The notes: generated from the letters alone by a model not told the origin. Positions 1-11,384 are shown, numbered from the stretch's first letter. The stretch is DNA of 64,000 nucleotides from Streptomyces sp. VRA16 Mangrove soil (GCF_017377775.1 NZ_JAFVLN010000027.1:28660-92659); one strand, 5' to 3'. Program-made: numbers and translations.

Positions 1-1618
<1,618 letters not shown>

Positions 1619-1622
<4 letters not shown>

Positions 1623-3217
1623 CCGTCCTGGCCAGCGCCCTGGACACCCGGTCCGACGACTACGCCGCCCACCGCGCCGCCCTCCTGGACAAGCTCACCG
1701 CCCTCGACGCCGAGCACGCCAAGGCCCTCGCGGGCGGCGGCGAGAAGTACGTCCAGCGGCACCGGGGGCGCGGCAAACTGCTCGCCCGGGAACGCATCGA
1801 GCTGCTGCTCGACCCCGACACCCCGTTCCTGGAGCTGTCGCCGCTCGCCGCCTGGGGCAGCGACTACACCGTCGGCGCCTCGCTCGTCACCGGCATCGGG
1901 GTCGTCGAGGGCGTCGAGTGCCTGATCACGGCCAACGACCCGACCGTGCGCGGCGGCGCCAGCAATCCGTGGTCGCTGAAGAAGGCCCTGCGCGCCAACG
2001 AGATCGCGTACGCCAACCGGCTGCCCTGCATCTCCCTCGTCGAGTCCGGCGGCGCCGATCTGCCGTCGCAGAAGGAGATCTTCATCCCGGGCGGCGGCAT
2101 CTTCCGCGACATCACCCGCCTGTCGGCGGCCGGCATCCCCACCGTCGCCGTCGTCTTCGGCAACTCGACGGCCGGCGGCGCGTACATCCCCGGCATGTCC
2201 GACCACGTCATCATGGTCAAGGACCGGGCGAAGGTGTTCCTCGGCGGGCCGCCGCTCGTGAAGATGGCGACCGGCGAGGAGAGCGACGACGAATCGCTCG
2301 GCGGGGCCGAGATGCACGCCCGTACCTCCGGGCTCGCCGACTACTTCGCGCACGACGAGCAGGACGCGATCCGGCAGGCCCGGCGTGTCGTCGCCCGCCT
2401 CAACCACCGCAAGGCGTACGCCGACACGCCGCCGGCCCAGCCCCCGAAGTACGACCCCGAGGAACTGCTCGGCATCGTCCCCGAGGACCTGAAGGTGCCC
2501 TTCGACCCGCGCGAGGTCATCGCCCGGATCGTCGACGGCTCCGACTTCGACGCGTTCAAGCCGCTGTACGGGGCCTCGCTCGTCACCGGGTGGGCGTCCC
2601 TGCACGGCTATCCCGTCGGCATCCTCGCCAACGCCCGGGGCGTGCTCTTCAGCGAGGAGTCCCAGAAGGCCGCCCAGTTCATCCAGTTGGCGAACCAGCG
2701 CGACATCCCGCTGCTCTTCCTGCACAACACCACCGGCTACATGGTCGGCAAGGAGTACGAGCAGGGCGGCATCATCAAACACGGCTCGATGATGATCAAC
2801 GCCGTCAGCAACAGCCGCGTACCGCATCTGTCCGTGCTCATGGGCGCCTCGTACGGCGCCGGGCACTACGGGATGTGCGGGCGCGCCTACGACCCCCGCT
2901 TCCTGTTCGCCTGGCCCAGCGCCAAGTCCGCCGTCATGGGGCCGCAGCAGCTCGCGGGCGTCCTGTCGATCGTGGCCCGGCAGTCCGCCGCCGCCAAGGG
3001 ACTCCCGTACGACGACGAGGCCGACGCGGGGCTGCGGGCCATGGTCGAGCAGCAGATCGAGGCCGAGTCGCTGCCGATGTTCCTGTCCGGGCGGCTCTAC
3101 GACGACGGCGTCATCGACCCCCGCGACACCCGCACCGTCCTCGGCATCTGCCTGTCCGCGATCCACACCGCACCGTACGAGGGCGCCCGCGGCGGCTTCG
3201 GCGTCTTCAGGATGTGA
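1619..3217 (+). CDS. Acyl-CoA carboxylase, carboxyltransferase (beta) subunit
   Basis: A 532-residue carboxyltransferase of the methylcrotonyl/geranyl/propionyl-CoA carboxylase class. It transfers carboxyl from carboxybiotin to an acyl-CoA. Visible signatures are GRGKLLARERIELLLD near residue 50, RGGASNP near 112, NSTAGGAYIPGMSD near 183-196 (acyl-CoA oxyanion region) and GASYGAGHYGMCGRAYDPRF near 408. The start is GTG at 1619, inside the stop of the preceding gene (GTGA); the open frame continues upstream to 113 but only as a shadow of the AtuA gene. It precedes the biotin carboxylase gene by 6 bp, so the two make one enzyme. Substrate cannot be read from sequence; AtuA and the dehydrogenase next door favour a branched or terpenoid enoyl-CoA. 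Confidence 0.95.
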
Positions 3218-3223
3218 GCCCCG

Positions 3224-5107
3224 ATGACCCTCCTGTCCAGTGTTCTTGTGGCCAACCGCGGTGAGATCGCCTGCCGCGTCTTCCGCACCTGCCGCGACCT
3301 CGGCATCCGTACGGTCGCCGTGCACTCCGACCCCGACGCGGACGCGCTGCACGTGCGCGAGGCCGACCTCGCCGTACGCCTGCCGGGCGCCACCCCCGCC
3401 GACACCTATCTGCGCGCCGACCTCGTCGTGAAGGCCGCCCTCGACGCGGGCGCCGACGCCGTGCACCCTGGGTACGGGTTCCTCTCCGAGAACGCCGAGT
3501 TCGCCCGGGCCGTCACCGACGCGGGCCTGACCTGGATCGGCCCGACGCCCGAGGCGATCGAGGCCATGGCGTCCAAGACCCGCGCCAAGGAGCTGATGGG
3601 GATCGCGCCGCTCGGCGAGGTCACCGAGGCCGATCTGCCCGTGCTCGTGAAGGCGGCCGCGGGCGGCGGCGGGCGCGGCATGCGCGTCGTACGCGAACTG
3701 GCGCACCTGGAAGGCGAGTTGGCGGCGGCGCGGGCCGAGGCGCTGTCCGCGTTCGGTGACGGCGAAGTGTTCGTCGAGCGGTACCTGGGAGGTGACGCGG
3801 GCGGCCGGCACGTCGAGGTGCAGGTGCTCGCCGACACCCACGGCACCGTATGGGTGCTCGGCACGCGCGACTGCTCCCTCCAGCGCCGCCACCAGAAGGT
3901 GATCGAGGAGGCCCCGGCGCCCGGACTCACCGACGCACTCACCGCACAGCTGTACGCGTCGGCCGAGCGGGCCGTGCGCGCCGTGTCGTACGTCGGCGCC
4001 GGGACCGTCGAGTTCCTCGTCGCCGGCGACACCGCCCACTTCCTGGAGATGAACACCCGGCTCCAGGTCGAACACCCCGTCACCGAGGCCGTGTTCGGCA
4101 TCGACCTCGTCGCCCTGCAACTGCGCGTCGCCGAGGGCGAGGCCCTGGAACCCGGACCCCCGGCCCCGCGCGGGCACGCCGTCGAGGCCCGCCTGTACGC
4201 CGAGGACCCGGCCGCCGGGTTCGCCCCGCAGACCGGGACCCTGCACCGGCTCGCCGTCCCCGGCACCGTCCGCCTCGACACCGGGTACACCGACGGCGAC
4301 CCCATCGGCGTGCACTACGACGCCATGCTCGCCAAGGCCGTCGCCCACGCCCCGACCCGCGCCGCCGCCGTCCGTGCCCTGGCCGGCGCCCTGGAGCGGG
4401 CCGAGGTGCACGGCCCCGTCACCAACCGCGAGCTGCTCGTCCGCTCCCTGCGCCACCCCGAGTTCACCTCGGCCCGCATGGACACCGGGTTCTACGACCG
4501 CCACCTCACCGAGCTGACCGCCCCCGACGAGGACCCGCACGCGCCGCTCGCCGCCGCCCTGGCCGGGGCCTGCGGCCGCTCCCGCTTCGGCGGCTTCCGC
4601 AACGTGCCCGCGCAGCCGCAGACCCGGCGCTTTCGCAGCGAACCCCACGGCACCGAGCACGAGGTGCGCTACCGGCACACCCGCACCGGCTTCGCCGTCG
4701 ACGACGACGTACGCGTCGTGCACGCGTCGCCCGACCGCGTCGTCCTCGAAGTCGGCGGTGTGCAAAGGAAGTTCGATGTACGCCGCTACGGCGACCGGGT
4801 CCATGTGAACGGCGCCGCGCTCACCGCCCTGCCCCGCTTCACCGACCCCAGCGAGCAGCGCGCCCCCGGCTCCCTGCTCGCCCCCATGCCCGGCACCGTC
4901 GTCCGCGTCGCGGACGGCCTCGCCGAGGGCGCCGCCGTCACCGCGGGACAGCCCCTGATCTGGCTGGAGGCGATGAAGATGGAGCACCGCATCTGCGCCC
5001 CCGCCTCCGGAACGCTCACCGCCCTGCATGCCGCCGTCGGCCACCAGGTCGAGGTCGGCGCCCTGCTCGCCGTAGTGGACGCCGCACAGGAGGAGACATC
5101 CGCATGA
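3224..5107 (+). CDS. Acyl-CoA carboxylase, biotin carboxylase/BCCP (alpha) subunit
   Basis: A 627-residue fused biotin carboxylase and biotin carrier. The N-terminal domain starts VLVANRGEIACRVFRTCRDL; the ATP-grasp glycine loop KAAAGGGGRGM is near 143-153 and the catalytic EMNTRLQVEHPVTE near 274-287. The C-terminal biotinyl domain carries EAMKMEH, with the biotinylated lysine at Lys585. The loop between SKTRAKELMG and the ATP-grasp glycine loop is short compared with typical family members (about 12 instead of about 30 residues), which removes the usual conserved proline-rich segment; whether this alters activity is unknown. It forms the holoenzyme with the carboxyltransferase upstream and overlaps the dehydrogenase gene by ATGA. 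Confidence 0.95.
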   Translation: MTLLSSVLVANRGEIACRVFRTCRDLGIRTVAVHSDPDADALHVREADLAVRLPGATPADTYLRADLVVKAALDAGADAVHPGYGFLSENAEFARAVTDAGLTWIGPTPEAIEAMASKTRAKELMGIAPLGEVTEADLPVLVKAAAGGGGRGMRVVRELAHLEGELAAARAEALSAFGDGEVFVERYLGGDAGGRHVEVQVLADTHGTVWVLGTRDCSLQRRHQKVIEEAPAPGLTDALTAQLYASAERAVRAVSYVGAGTVEFLVAGDTAHFLEMNTRLQVEHPVTEAVFGIDLVALQLRVAEGEALEPGPPAPRGHAVEARLYAEDPAAGFAPQTGTLHRLAVPGTVRLDTGYTDGDPIGVHYDAMLAKAVAHAPTRAAAVRALAGALERAEVHGPVTNRELLVRSLRHPEFTSARMDTGFYDRHLTELTAPDEDPHAPLAAALAGACGRSRFGGFRNVPAQPQTRRFRSEPHGTEHEVRYRHTRTGFAVDDDVRVVHASPDRVVLEVGGVQRKFDVRRYGDRVHVNGAALTALPRFTDPSEQRAPGSLLAPMPGTVVRVADGLAEGAAVTAGQPLIWLEAMKMEHRICAPASGTLTALHAAVGHQVEVGALLAVVDAAQEETSA

Positions 5108-6273
5108 GCACCGCCCCCGTCCTCGAAACCGAAGAGCACCAGGCCCTGCGGGCCGCCGTCGCCGCCCTCGGCAAGCGGTTCGGCCGCGACTACATGACCC
5201 GCGTCACCGCCGCCGAAGGCCACCCCGAGGAGCTGTGGGCCGAGGCCGCGAAACTCGGCTACCTCGGCGTGAACCTGCCCGAGGAGTACGGCGGCGGAGG
5301 CGGCGGCATCGCCGAACTCTCCATAGTCCTTGAGGAGTTGGGGGCCGCCGGGTCCCCGCTCCTGATGATGGTCGTGTCGCCCGCGATCTGCGGCACCGTC
5401 ATCTCCCGGTTCGGTACCGCCGCCCAGAAGCGGGAGTGGCTGCCCGGACTCGCCGACGGCAGCCGCGCCATGGCGTTCGGCATCACCGAGCCCGACGCCG
5501 GCTCCAACTCGCACCGGATTACCACCACGGCCCGCCGCGACGACGACGGCTCATGGGTCCTGAACGGCCGCAAGGTCTTCATCTCCGGCGTCGACATCGC
5601 CGACGCCACCCTCATCGTCGGCCGCACCTCCGACGCCCGCACCGGCAGGCTCAAACCCTGCCTGTTCATCGTGCCGCGCGACGCCGACGGCTTCGGGCGG
5701 CGGCAGATCGACATGGAACTCCAGGCCCCGGAGAAGCAGTTCGAGCTGACCCTGGACGACGTACGGCTGCCCGCCGACGCGCTCGTCGGCGACGAGGACG
5801 CGGGCCTGCTCCAGCTGTTCGCCGGACTCAACCCGGAGCGCATCATGACCGCGGCCTTCGCGATCGGCATGGGCCGGTACGCGCTCGGGCGCGCCGTCGA
5901 GTACGCCCGTGAGCGCACCGTGTGGCAGGCCCCCATCGGCGCCCACCAGGCCGTCGCCCACCCGCTCGCCCAGGTCCACATCGAACTGGAACTGGCCCGT
6001 CTGATGATGCAGAAGGCGGCGCGCCTCTACGACGCGGGCGACGACATCGGCGCAGGTGAGGCCGCCAACATGGCCAAGTACGCGGCCGCCGAGGCGTGCG
6101 TGCGGGCCGTCGACCAGTCCGTGCACACGCTCGGCGGCAACGGCCTCACCCGCGAGTTCGGCCTCGCCTCCCTCATCACCGGTTCGCGCGTGGCGCGTAT
6201 CGCCCCGGTCAGCCGGGAAATGATCCTCAACTACGTGTCCCACCAGAGCCTGGGACTGCCCAAGTCGTACTGA
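5104..6273 (+). CDS. Acyl-CoA dehydrogenase (AtuD/isovaleryl-like)
   Basis: A 389-residue FAD-dependent acyl-CoA dehydrogenase that oxidises an acyl-CoA to the 2-enoyl-CoA which the neighbouring carboxylase could then carboxylate. Visible are PEEYGGGGGG near 60, the flavin/substrate motif AFGITEPDAGSNSHRI near 125-140, and the C-terminal helix bundle with SVHTLGGNGLTREFGL near 340. Start ATG at 5104 overlaps the previous stop as ATGA; RBS AGGAGA lies just upstream. The frame continues open upstream only as a shadow of the carboxylase gene. Placement inside an AtuA-carboxylase operon supports a branched-chain or terpenoid substrate; precise specificity is not readable. Confidence 0.93.
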   Translation: MSTAPVLETEEHQALRAAVAALGKRFGRDYMTRVTAAEGHPEELWAEAAKLGYLGVNLPEEYGGGGGGIAELSIVLEELGAAGSPLLMMVVSPAICGTVISRFGTAAQKREWLPGLADGSRAMAFGITEPDAGSNSHRITTTARRDDDGSWVLNGRKVFISGVDIADATLIVGRTSDARTGRLKPCLFIVPRDADGFGRRQIDMELQAPEKQFELTLDDVRLPADALVGDEDAGLLQLFAGLNPERIMTAAFAIGMGRYALGRAVEYARERTVWQAPIGAHQAVAHPLAQVHIELELARLMMQKAARLYDAGDDIGAGEAANMAKYAAAEACVRAVDQSVHTLGGNGLTREFGLASLITGSRVARIAPVSREMILNYVSHQSLGLPKSY

Positions 6274-6315
6274 TCCCGACCGCCATCAACAGCCCTTCAA
6301 TGACGAGGAGTCGGC

Positions 6316-7896
6316 ATGGTGTTCAAGAGCGCGTACGAGGACGTCGGCGTCGTCGACGAACCCATTCACGACGCCGTGCTCGGGGGCGCGGCCGCCCGCG
6401 GCAGCGCCCCCGCCCTCGTCGACGGCGAGACGGGCATGACGATCACATACGCCCAACTCGACCGGTTCCACCGGAAAGTGGCGGCGGCCCTGGTCGAGGC
6501 GGGCGTGCGCAAGGGCGACGTCGTCGCCCTGCACAGCCCGAACACCGTCGCCTACCCGGTCGCCTTCTACGGCGCCACCCGGGCCGGAGCCGCCGTCACC
6601 ACCGTGCACCCGCTGGCCACCCCCGAGGAGTTCGCCCGCCAGCTCAGGGACGCGGCCGCCGCCTGGATCGTCACCGTCACCCCACTGCTGCCGGCGGCCC
6701 GCGCCGCGGCCGAACTCGCGGGCGGGATACGGGAGATATTCGTCTGCGACCCGGCCGGCGACAGCGGCCACCGCTCCCTGCTCGACCTGCTCGCCACGGA
6801 CGCCCCCGAGCCGCACATCCCCGTCGACCCGGCCGACGACGTGGCCGCGCTGCCGTACTCGTCGGGCACCACCGGCGTCCCCAAGGGCGTCATGCTCACC
6901 CACCGCAACATCGCCACGAACCTGGCCCAGCTCGAACCCCTCGTCCCGACCGGCCCCGGCGACCGCATCCTCGCGGTCCTGCCGTTCTTCCACATCTACG
7001 GTCTCACCGCCCTGATGAACGCCCCGCTGCGGCAGGGCGCCACCGTCGTCGTCCTGCCCCGCTTCGACCTCGACACGTTCCTCGCCGCGATCGAGCGGCA
7101 CCGCATCACCAACCTCTACGTGGCCCCGCCGATCGTCCTCGCCCTCGCCAAGCACCCCGCGGTGGCGGGCCACGACCTGTCCTCCCTCCGGCACGTCGTC
7201 AGCGCCGCCGCCCCGCTCGACGGCGCGCTCGCCCGCGCCTGCGCCGACCGGCTCGGCCTGCCCCTGGTCGGCCAGGCGTACGGGATGACGGAACTCTCGC
7301 CCGGCACCCACATCGTGCCGCTCGCGGCCCACGACGCCCCGCCCGGCACCGTCGGCACGCTGCTGCCCTCCACCGAGATGCGGCTGCTCTCCCTCGACGA
7401 CCCCGCCAAGGACGCCGCCCCCGGCGAACCCGGAGAGGTCCTCATCCGCGGCCCGCAGGTCATGAAGGGCTACCTCGGCCGCCCCCAGGCCACCGTCGAG
7501 ATGATCGACCGCGACGGCTGGGTGCACACCGGCGACGTCGGCCAGGTCGACGGCGACGGCTGGCTGTTCATCGTCGACCGGGTGAAGGAACTCATCAAGT
7601 ACAAGGGCTTCCAGGTCGCCCCCGCCGACCTCGAAGCGCTCCTGCTCACCCACGACGGCATCGCCGACGCCGCCGTCATCGGCGTCACCGACGAGGACGG
7701 CACCGAACTCCCCAAGGCGTACGTCGTCCGCGCGGACCCCGCCCTCACCGCACAGGACGTCATGGCGTACGTCGCCGAACGCGTCGCCCCGTACAAGAAG
7801 ATCCGCCGCGTCGCCTTCATCGACGGGGTGCCGCGCGCCGCGTCCGGGAAGATCCTGCGCCGCGAACTGCGCCGACCGCCCCGAGAGAAGAGCTAG
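6316..7896 (+). CDS. Cinnamate/4-coumarate:CoA ligase-type acyl-CoA synthetase
   Basis: A 526-residue ANL-family adenylating enzyme that activates a carboxylic acid to acyl-AMP and then acyl-CoA. The P-loop YSSGTTGVPKGV is near 180, YGMTE near 320, the hinge TGDVGQVDGDGWLFIVDR near 404-421, and the catalytic lysine in ASGKILRREL is Lys512. Length and overall pattern match the 4CL group; S. coelicolor has a characterised cinnamate:CoA ligase (SCO4383) that I recall in the same gene setting, so orthology is likely but not searched. RBS GAGGAG stands eight bases before the ATG. The 42-bp gap from the dehydrogenase is the only noticeable spacing in the operon. Cinnamic acids or the operon's own branched acids are both possible substrates. 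Confidence 0.9.
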   Translation: MVFKSAYEDVGVVDEPIHDAVLGGAAARGSAPALVDGETGMTITYAQLDRFHRKVAAALVEAGVRKGDVVALHSPNTVAYPVAFYGATRAGAAVTTVHPLATPEEFARQLRDAAAAWIVTVTPLLPAARAAAELAGGIREIFVCDPAGDSGHRSLLDLLATDAPEPHIPVDPADDVAALPYSSGTTGVPKGVMLTHRNIATNLAQLEPLVPTGPGDRILAVLPFFHIYGLTALMNAPLRQGATVVVLPRFDLDTFLAAIERHRITNLYVAPPIVLALAKHPAVAGHDLSSLRHVVSAAAPLDGALARACADRLGLPLVGQAYGMTELSPGTHIVPLAAHDAPPGTVGTLLPSTEMRLLSLDDPAKDAAPGEPGEVLIRGPQVMKGYLGRPQATVEMIDRDGWVHTGDVGQVDGDGWLFIVDRVKELIKYKGFQVAPADLEALLLTHDGIADAAVIGVTDEDGTELPKAYVVRADPALTAQDVMAYVAERVAPYKKIRRVAFIDGVPRAASGKILRRELRRPPREKS

Positions 7897-7899
7897 TCC

Positions 7900-8652
7900 A
7901 TGCCGGCAGGGAATCTGATCCAGTACGCCCACGACCGCGGCATCACCACCCTCACCCTGGACTCGCCCGCCAACCGCAACGCCCTCTCCCGCGCCCTCGT
8001 CGGCGAGCTCACCGAGCGGCTGCGGCGCGCGGACAAGGACAGCGAGGTACGGGCCGTCGTCCTCGGCCACACCGGCACCACCTTCTGCGCGGGCGCCGAC
8101 CTGCGCGACCCGCCGGACCCGGACGCGCTCGTCGGACTGCTCCGGCAGATCGTCGAGCTGGGCAAGCCGGTGGTCGCCCGCGTCGACGGGCACGTACGGG
8201 CGGGCGGCCTCGGCCTGGTCGGCGCCTGCGACATCGCGGCGGCCTCGGCCACCTCGTCGTTCGCGTTCACCGAAGTGCGCATCGGGGTCGCGCCCGCCGT
8301 CATCTCGATGCCGCTGCTGCCGCGCGTGGACCCGCGCGCGGTCGCCCGCTACTACCTGACGGGGGAGCGGTTCGACGCGGCCGAGGCGGCCAGGACCGGC
8401 CTGGTGACCGTGGCGGGTCCGCAAGGGCGGGCCGTGGACGACGTACTCGCACCGGTCCTCGACGGGCTGCGCAGGTCGTCGCCGCAGGCCCTGGCCGAGA
8501 CGAAGAAGCTGCTCACGGTTAAAGTCCTGCAAGCCTTCGACCGGGACGCGCCGGCGCTGACGGCGCTGTCGGAGCGGCTGTTCGGCTCCTCCCAGGCCCA
8601 CGAGGGCATGACGGCCTTTCTCGAACGACGGGACCCCGCATGGGTGTTGTGA
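7900..8652 (+). CDS. Enoyl-CoA hydratase/isomerase family protein
   Basis: A 250-residue crotonase-fold protein that would hydrate an enoyl-CoA, the AtuE/LiuC-like step of the operon. The oxyanion-hole segment GTTFCAGADLRDPPD lies near 63-77 and the second glycine-containing oxyanion segment VDGHVRAGGLGLVGACDIA near 97-115. The usual catalytic glutamates are not both obvious: the region FTEVRIGVAPAVISM has the first-Glu position as Glu126 but the second position is less clear, so specificity is uncertain. It starts only 3 bp after the ligase stop and overlaps the TetR gene, so it is part of the same transcript. Confidence 0.9.
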   Translation: MPAGNLIQYAHDRGITTLTLDSPANRNALSRALVGELTERLRRADKDSEVRAVVLGHTGTTFCAGADLRDPPDPDALVGLLRQIVELGKPVVARVDGHVRAGGLGLVGACDIAAASATSSFAFTEVRIGVAPAVISMPLLPRVDPRAVARYYLTGERFDAAEAARTGLVTVAGPQGRAVDDVLAPVLDGLRRSSPQALAETKKLLTVKVLQAFDRDAPALTALSERLFGSSQAHEGMTAFLERRDPAWVL

Positions 8653-9227
8653 CGCTGCCCAAACAGGACCGCTCGCGCGCGACGCGGCGCAAACTCCTGG
8701 CATCGGCGGTGGCCTGCCTCGCCGAACGCGGCTGGTCCGGCTCCACGGTCTCCGTCGTCGCCGAGCACGCCGGAGTCTCCCGCGGCGCGGCCCAGCACCA
8801 CTTCCCGACCCGCGAGGACCTGTTCACGGCGGCCGTCGAGTACGTCGCCGAGGAGCGCTCCGAGGCGTTGCGCGCCCTGCGCCCGCAGGGCCGCGCGGAG
8901 GCCGTCGCGGCCCTCGTCGACCTGTACACGGGGCCGTTGTTCCGCGCGGCGCTGCATCTGTGGGTGGCCGCCTCCCACGAGCCCCAGCTCGGCGAGCGCG
9001 TCACCGAACTGGAGTCCCGCGTGGGCCGCGAGACCCACCGCATCGCGGTGGAGCTCCTCGACGCGGACGAGACCGTTCCGGGGGTGCGGGAGACCGTGCA
9101 GGGGCTGCTGGACATGGCGCGGGGCCTGGGGCTCGCCAATCTGCTGACGGACGACGGGGCGCGGCGGGGGCGGGTCGTGGAGGAGTGGGCCGGGATCGTG
9201 GACCGGGTCCTGGGGCACGCGCCGTAG
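8649..9227 (+). CDS. TetR-family regulator of the AtuA/carboxylase operon
   Basis: About 192 residues. The N-terminal HTH runs from roughly residue 10 to 55 (RRKLLASAVACLAERGW, then VAEHAGVSRGAAQHHFPTRE). The C-terminal ligand domain is unassigned. Start: GTG at 8649 gives the GTGA overlap typical of this operon; ATG at 8640, three codons earlier, is an alternative. As the last gene of the catabolic operon it is most simply the local repressor, relieved by an acyl-CoA intermediate; its operator should lie before the first gene, outside the window. It is one of three TetR genes here. Confidence 0.88.
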   Translation: MTLPKQDRSRATRRKLLASAVACLAERGWSGSTVSVVAEHAGVSRGAAQHHFPTREDLFTAAVEYVAEERSEALRALRPQGRAEAVAALVDLYTGPLFRAALHLWVAASHEPQLGERVTELESRVGRETHRIAVELLDADETVPGVRETVQGLLDMARGLGLANLLTDDGARRGRVVEEWAGIVDRVLGHAP

Positions 9228-9261
9228 CTTCGAGGGGGTGCGTTGCCAGATGCGGGCCGGT

Positions 9262-9355
9262 GGGGCTTCTCGCGCAGTTCCCCGCGCCTTCATCGATGAG
9301 ATGCCGCACCGAAGGTGCGCATCTCAGGGGCGCGGGGAACTGCGCGATCAGCCCC
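9262..9355. repeat. Mosaic inverted repeat, copy A
   Basis: Outer arms GCGCAGTTCCCCGCGCC (from 9272) and GGCGCGGGGAACTGCGC (to 9345) enclose an inner 28-bp palindromic module at 9298-9325 built from GCCGCACC/GGTGCGC. It fills the gap between the 3' ends of the TetR gene and the oppositely oriented citrate synthase gene, so a bidirectional terminator or mRNA 3' stabiliser is plausible. The same sequence recurs in five other junctions of this window. Confidence 0.85.
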
Positions 9356-9393
9356 CACGCACCCGCACTCGCGAACCGGTGGAAGGGGCCGAG

Positions 9394-10494
9394 CTACTGG
9401 GCGATGTCCGCGTACCCCTTGATCTCCTGCGGCGGCCGCGTCGCGGGCCCCACATAGCGGGCCGAGGGACGGACCAGGCGTCCCGTGCGCTTCTGCTCAA
9501 GAATGTGCGCCGACCACCCCGCCGTACGGGCACAGGTGAACATCGACGTGAACATGTGCGCCGGCACCTCGGCGAAGTCGAGCACGATCGCCGCCCAGAA
9601 CTCCACGTTGGTGGCGAGGACCCGGTCGGGCCGGCGCGCGTGCAGCTCGGCGAGCGCCGCCTTCTCCAGTGCCTCGGCGACCTCGAACCGCGGCGCCCCC
9701 AGCTCCCGCGCCGTACGCCGCAGCACGCGCGCCCGCGGGTCCTCGGCCCGGTACACCCGGTGCCCGAACCCCATCAGGCGCTCACCCTTGTCGAGCGCCT
9801 TGCGGACGTACGCCTCCGCGTCCCCGGTCCGCTCGATCTCCTCGATCATGCCGAGGACCCGCGACGGGGCACCGCCGTGCAGCGGCCCGGACATGGCACC
9901 CACGGCCCCCGACAGCGCGGCGGCGACATCGGCCCCGGTGGAGGCGATGACGCGGGCGGTGAAGGTGGACGCGTTCATGCCGTGCTCGGCGGCCGAGGTC
10001 CAGTACGCGTCGACGGCCGCGACGTGCTTCGGGTCAGGCTCACCGCGCCAGCGCTTCATGAACCGCTCGACGACCGACCCGGCCTTGTCGATCTCGCTCT
10101 GCGGCACCATCGGGAGCCCCTGCCCGCGCGCCGACTGGGCGACGTACGACAGGGCCATGACGGCGGCCCGCGCCAGATCGTCGCGGGCCTGCTTCTCGTC
10201 GATGTCGAGCAGCGGTTTCAGGCCCCACACGGGCGCCAGCATGGCCAGCGCGGACTGCACGTCGACCCGGATGTCACCGGAGTGGACGGGGATGGGGAAC
10301 GGCTCGGCCGGCGGCAGCCCGGGGTTGAAGGCGCCGTCGACCAGCAGCCCCCACACGTTCCCGAACGAGACATGGCCGACCAGATCCTCGATGTCGACGC
10401 CCCGGTACCGCAGGGCGCCACCTTCCTTGTCCGGTTCGGCGATCTCCGTCTCGAACGCGACGACTCCTTCGAGACCAGGTACGAAGTCGGACAT
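9394..10494 (-). CDS. Citrate synthase (type II-like, actinobacterial citrate synthase 2)
   Basis: A 366-residue citrate synthase that condenses oxaloacetate and acetyl-CoA (a methylcitrate-type role cannot be excluded). Active-site signatures are EHGMNASTF (His171), GPLHGGAP (His206) and GFGHRVYRAEDPRARVL (His245), with the catalytic aspartate probably in VLDFAEVP near 308. The N-terminal segment is shorter than the roughly 430-residue hexameric enzymes, matching the second, smaller citrate synthase common in Streptomyces. RBS AGAGGAG precedes ATG at 10494. It is transcribed divergently from pdxH across a 227-bp gap. Confidence 0.93.
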   Translation of the reverse strand: MSDFVPGLEGVVAFETEIAEPDKEGGALRYRGVDIEDLVGHVSFGNVWGLLVDGAFNPGLPPAEPFPIPVHSGDIRVDVQSALAMLAPVWGLKPLLDIDEKQARDDLARAAVMALSYVAQSARGQGLPMVPQSEIDKAGSVVERFMKRWRGEPDPKHVAAVDAYWTSAAEHGMNASTFTARVIASTGADVAAALSGAVGAMSGPLHGGAPSRVLGMIEEIERTGDAEAYVRKALDKGERLMGFGHRVYRAEDPRARVLRRTARELGAPRFEVAEALEKAALAELHARRPDRVLATNVEFWAAIVLDFAEVPAHMFTSMFTCARTAGWSAHILEQKRTGRLVRPSARYVGPATRPPQEIKGYADIAQ

Positions 10495-10658
10495 CAGGCG
10501 GCTCCTCTTGATGCGTGGACTGCGGGGCGGGTGGATGCGCGGTCACTCACGACTCGCGCTCCGGGTCGGTCACACCCGTGATGCCCCGAACGGGATGCGG
10601 CTCAACCGTTCCGGCCCTTGGAACATAGCCCTCGGTGCCAGAGTTGGCGAGCCTTGGC

Positions 10659-10671
10659 GGCACTCAGTGCC
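10659..10671. promoter_or_regulatory. Short palindrome in citrate synthase/pdxH divergent region
   Basis: GGCACTCAGTGCC is a perfect 13-bp palindrome 50 bp upstream of the pdxH start and 165 bp upstream of the citrate synthase start. It may be an operator or simply a weak hairpin. No matching regulator is adjacent. Confidence 0.3.
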
Positions 10672-10721
10672 ATGTTTCACTCCGTGTGCGCCTGTGCCCG
10701 ACCGTCCGGCAGGATGACGCC

Positions 10722-11384
10722 GTGACCGACACACCCGACCCCGCCGCCATGCGGGAGCAGTACCGCACGCACGACGGCGGTCTGCTCGAGTCCGACCTCG
10801 CCGCACACCCCATGGAGCAGTTCACGCACTGGTTCAAACAGGCGGCGGCGCCCGGCTCCCCGCTGCCCGAGCCGAACGCCATGGTCGTCTCCACGGCGGA
10901 CGCCGACGGCCGCCCCAGCTCGCGCACGGTGCTCCTGAAGTCGTACGGCACCGAGGGCTTCGTCTTCTACACCAACTACGGCTCCCGCAAGGCCCGCGAA
11001 CTCGCCGTGAACCCGCACATCGCGCTGCTCTTCCCGTGGCACGCGATGAGCCGGCAGGTCCTGGTGACGGGAACGGCGGCGCGCACGTCCCGGGAGGAGA
11101 CCGCGGCCTACTTCCACTCCCGCCCGCACGGCTCCCAGCTCGGCGCCTGGGCCAGCGCCCAGTCCACGGTGCTCGGCTCACGGGCCGAACTCGATTCCGG
11201 GTACGAGGAGTTGCGGCGGCGCTATCCGGTGGGGTCGGCCGTTCCGGTGCCGGAGCACTGGGGCGGGTTCCGGATCGTCCCGGGGACGGTGGAGTTCTGG
11301 CAGGGCCGCGAGAACCGTCTCCATGACCGGCTGCGCTACACGCGGGCCGATCCTGGGTGGCGGGTGGAGCGGCTGAGCCCGTGA
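10722..11384 (+). CDS. pdxH: Pyridoxamine/pyridoxine 5'-phosphate oxidase
   Basis: A 220-residue FMN-dependent oxidase forming pyridoxal 5'-phosphate. Visible are the FMN/substrate motif SSRTVLLKSYGTEGFVFYTN (about 65-84), RQVLVTGTAAR, QSTVLGSRAEL and the C-terminal signature EFWQGRENRLHDRLRY with RVERLSP at the end, all standard for PdxH. Start: GTG at 10722 has an AGGA eight bases upstream; the frame is open back to 10635 but that part does not look like PdxH. A second, more divergent PNPOx gene occurs at 57836. Confidence 0.95.
   Translation: MTDTPDPAAMREQYRTHDGGLLESDLAAHPMEQFTHWFKQAAAPGSPLPEPNAMVVSTADADGRPSSRTVLLKSYGTEGFVFYTNYGSRKARELAVNPHIALLFPWHAMSRQVLVTGTAARTSREETAAYFHSRPHGSQLGAWASAQSTVLGSRAELDSGYEELRRRYPVGSAVPVPEHWGGFRIVPGTVEFWQGRENRLHDRLRYTRADPGWRVERLSP

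Noticed and set aside
6286..8703. 805-codon minus-strand frame opposite the CoA ligase and hydratase
   Set aside because: Antisense shadow of high-GC genes; no fold or motif recognised.
9228..9393. Repeat with spaced palindromes as a CRISPR array
   Set aside because: Copies are single and kilobases apart, no regular spacers and no cas genes.
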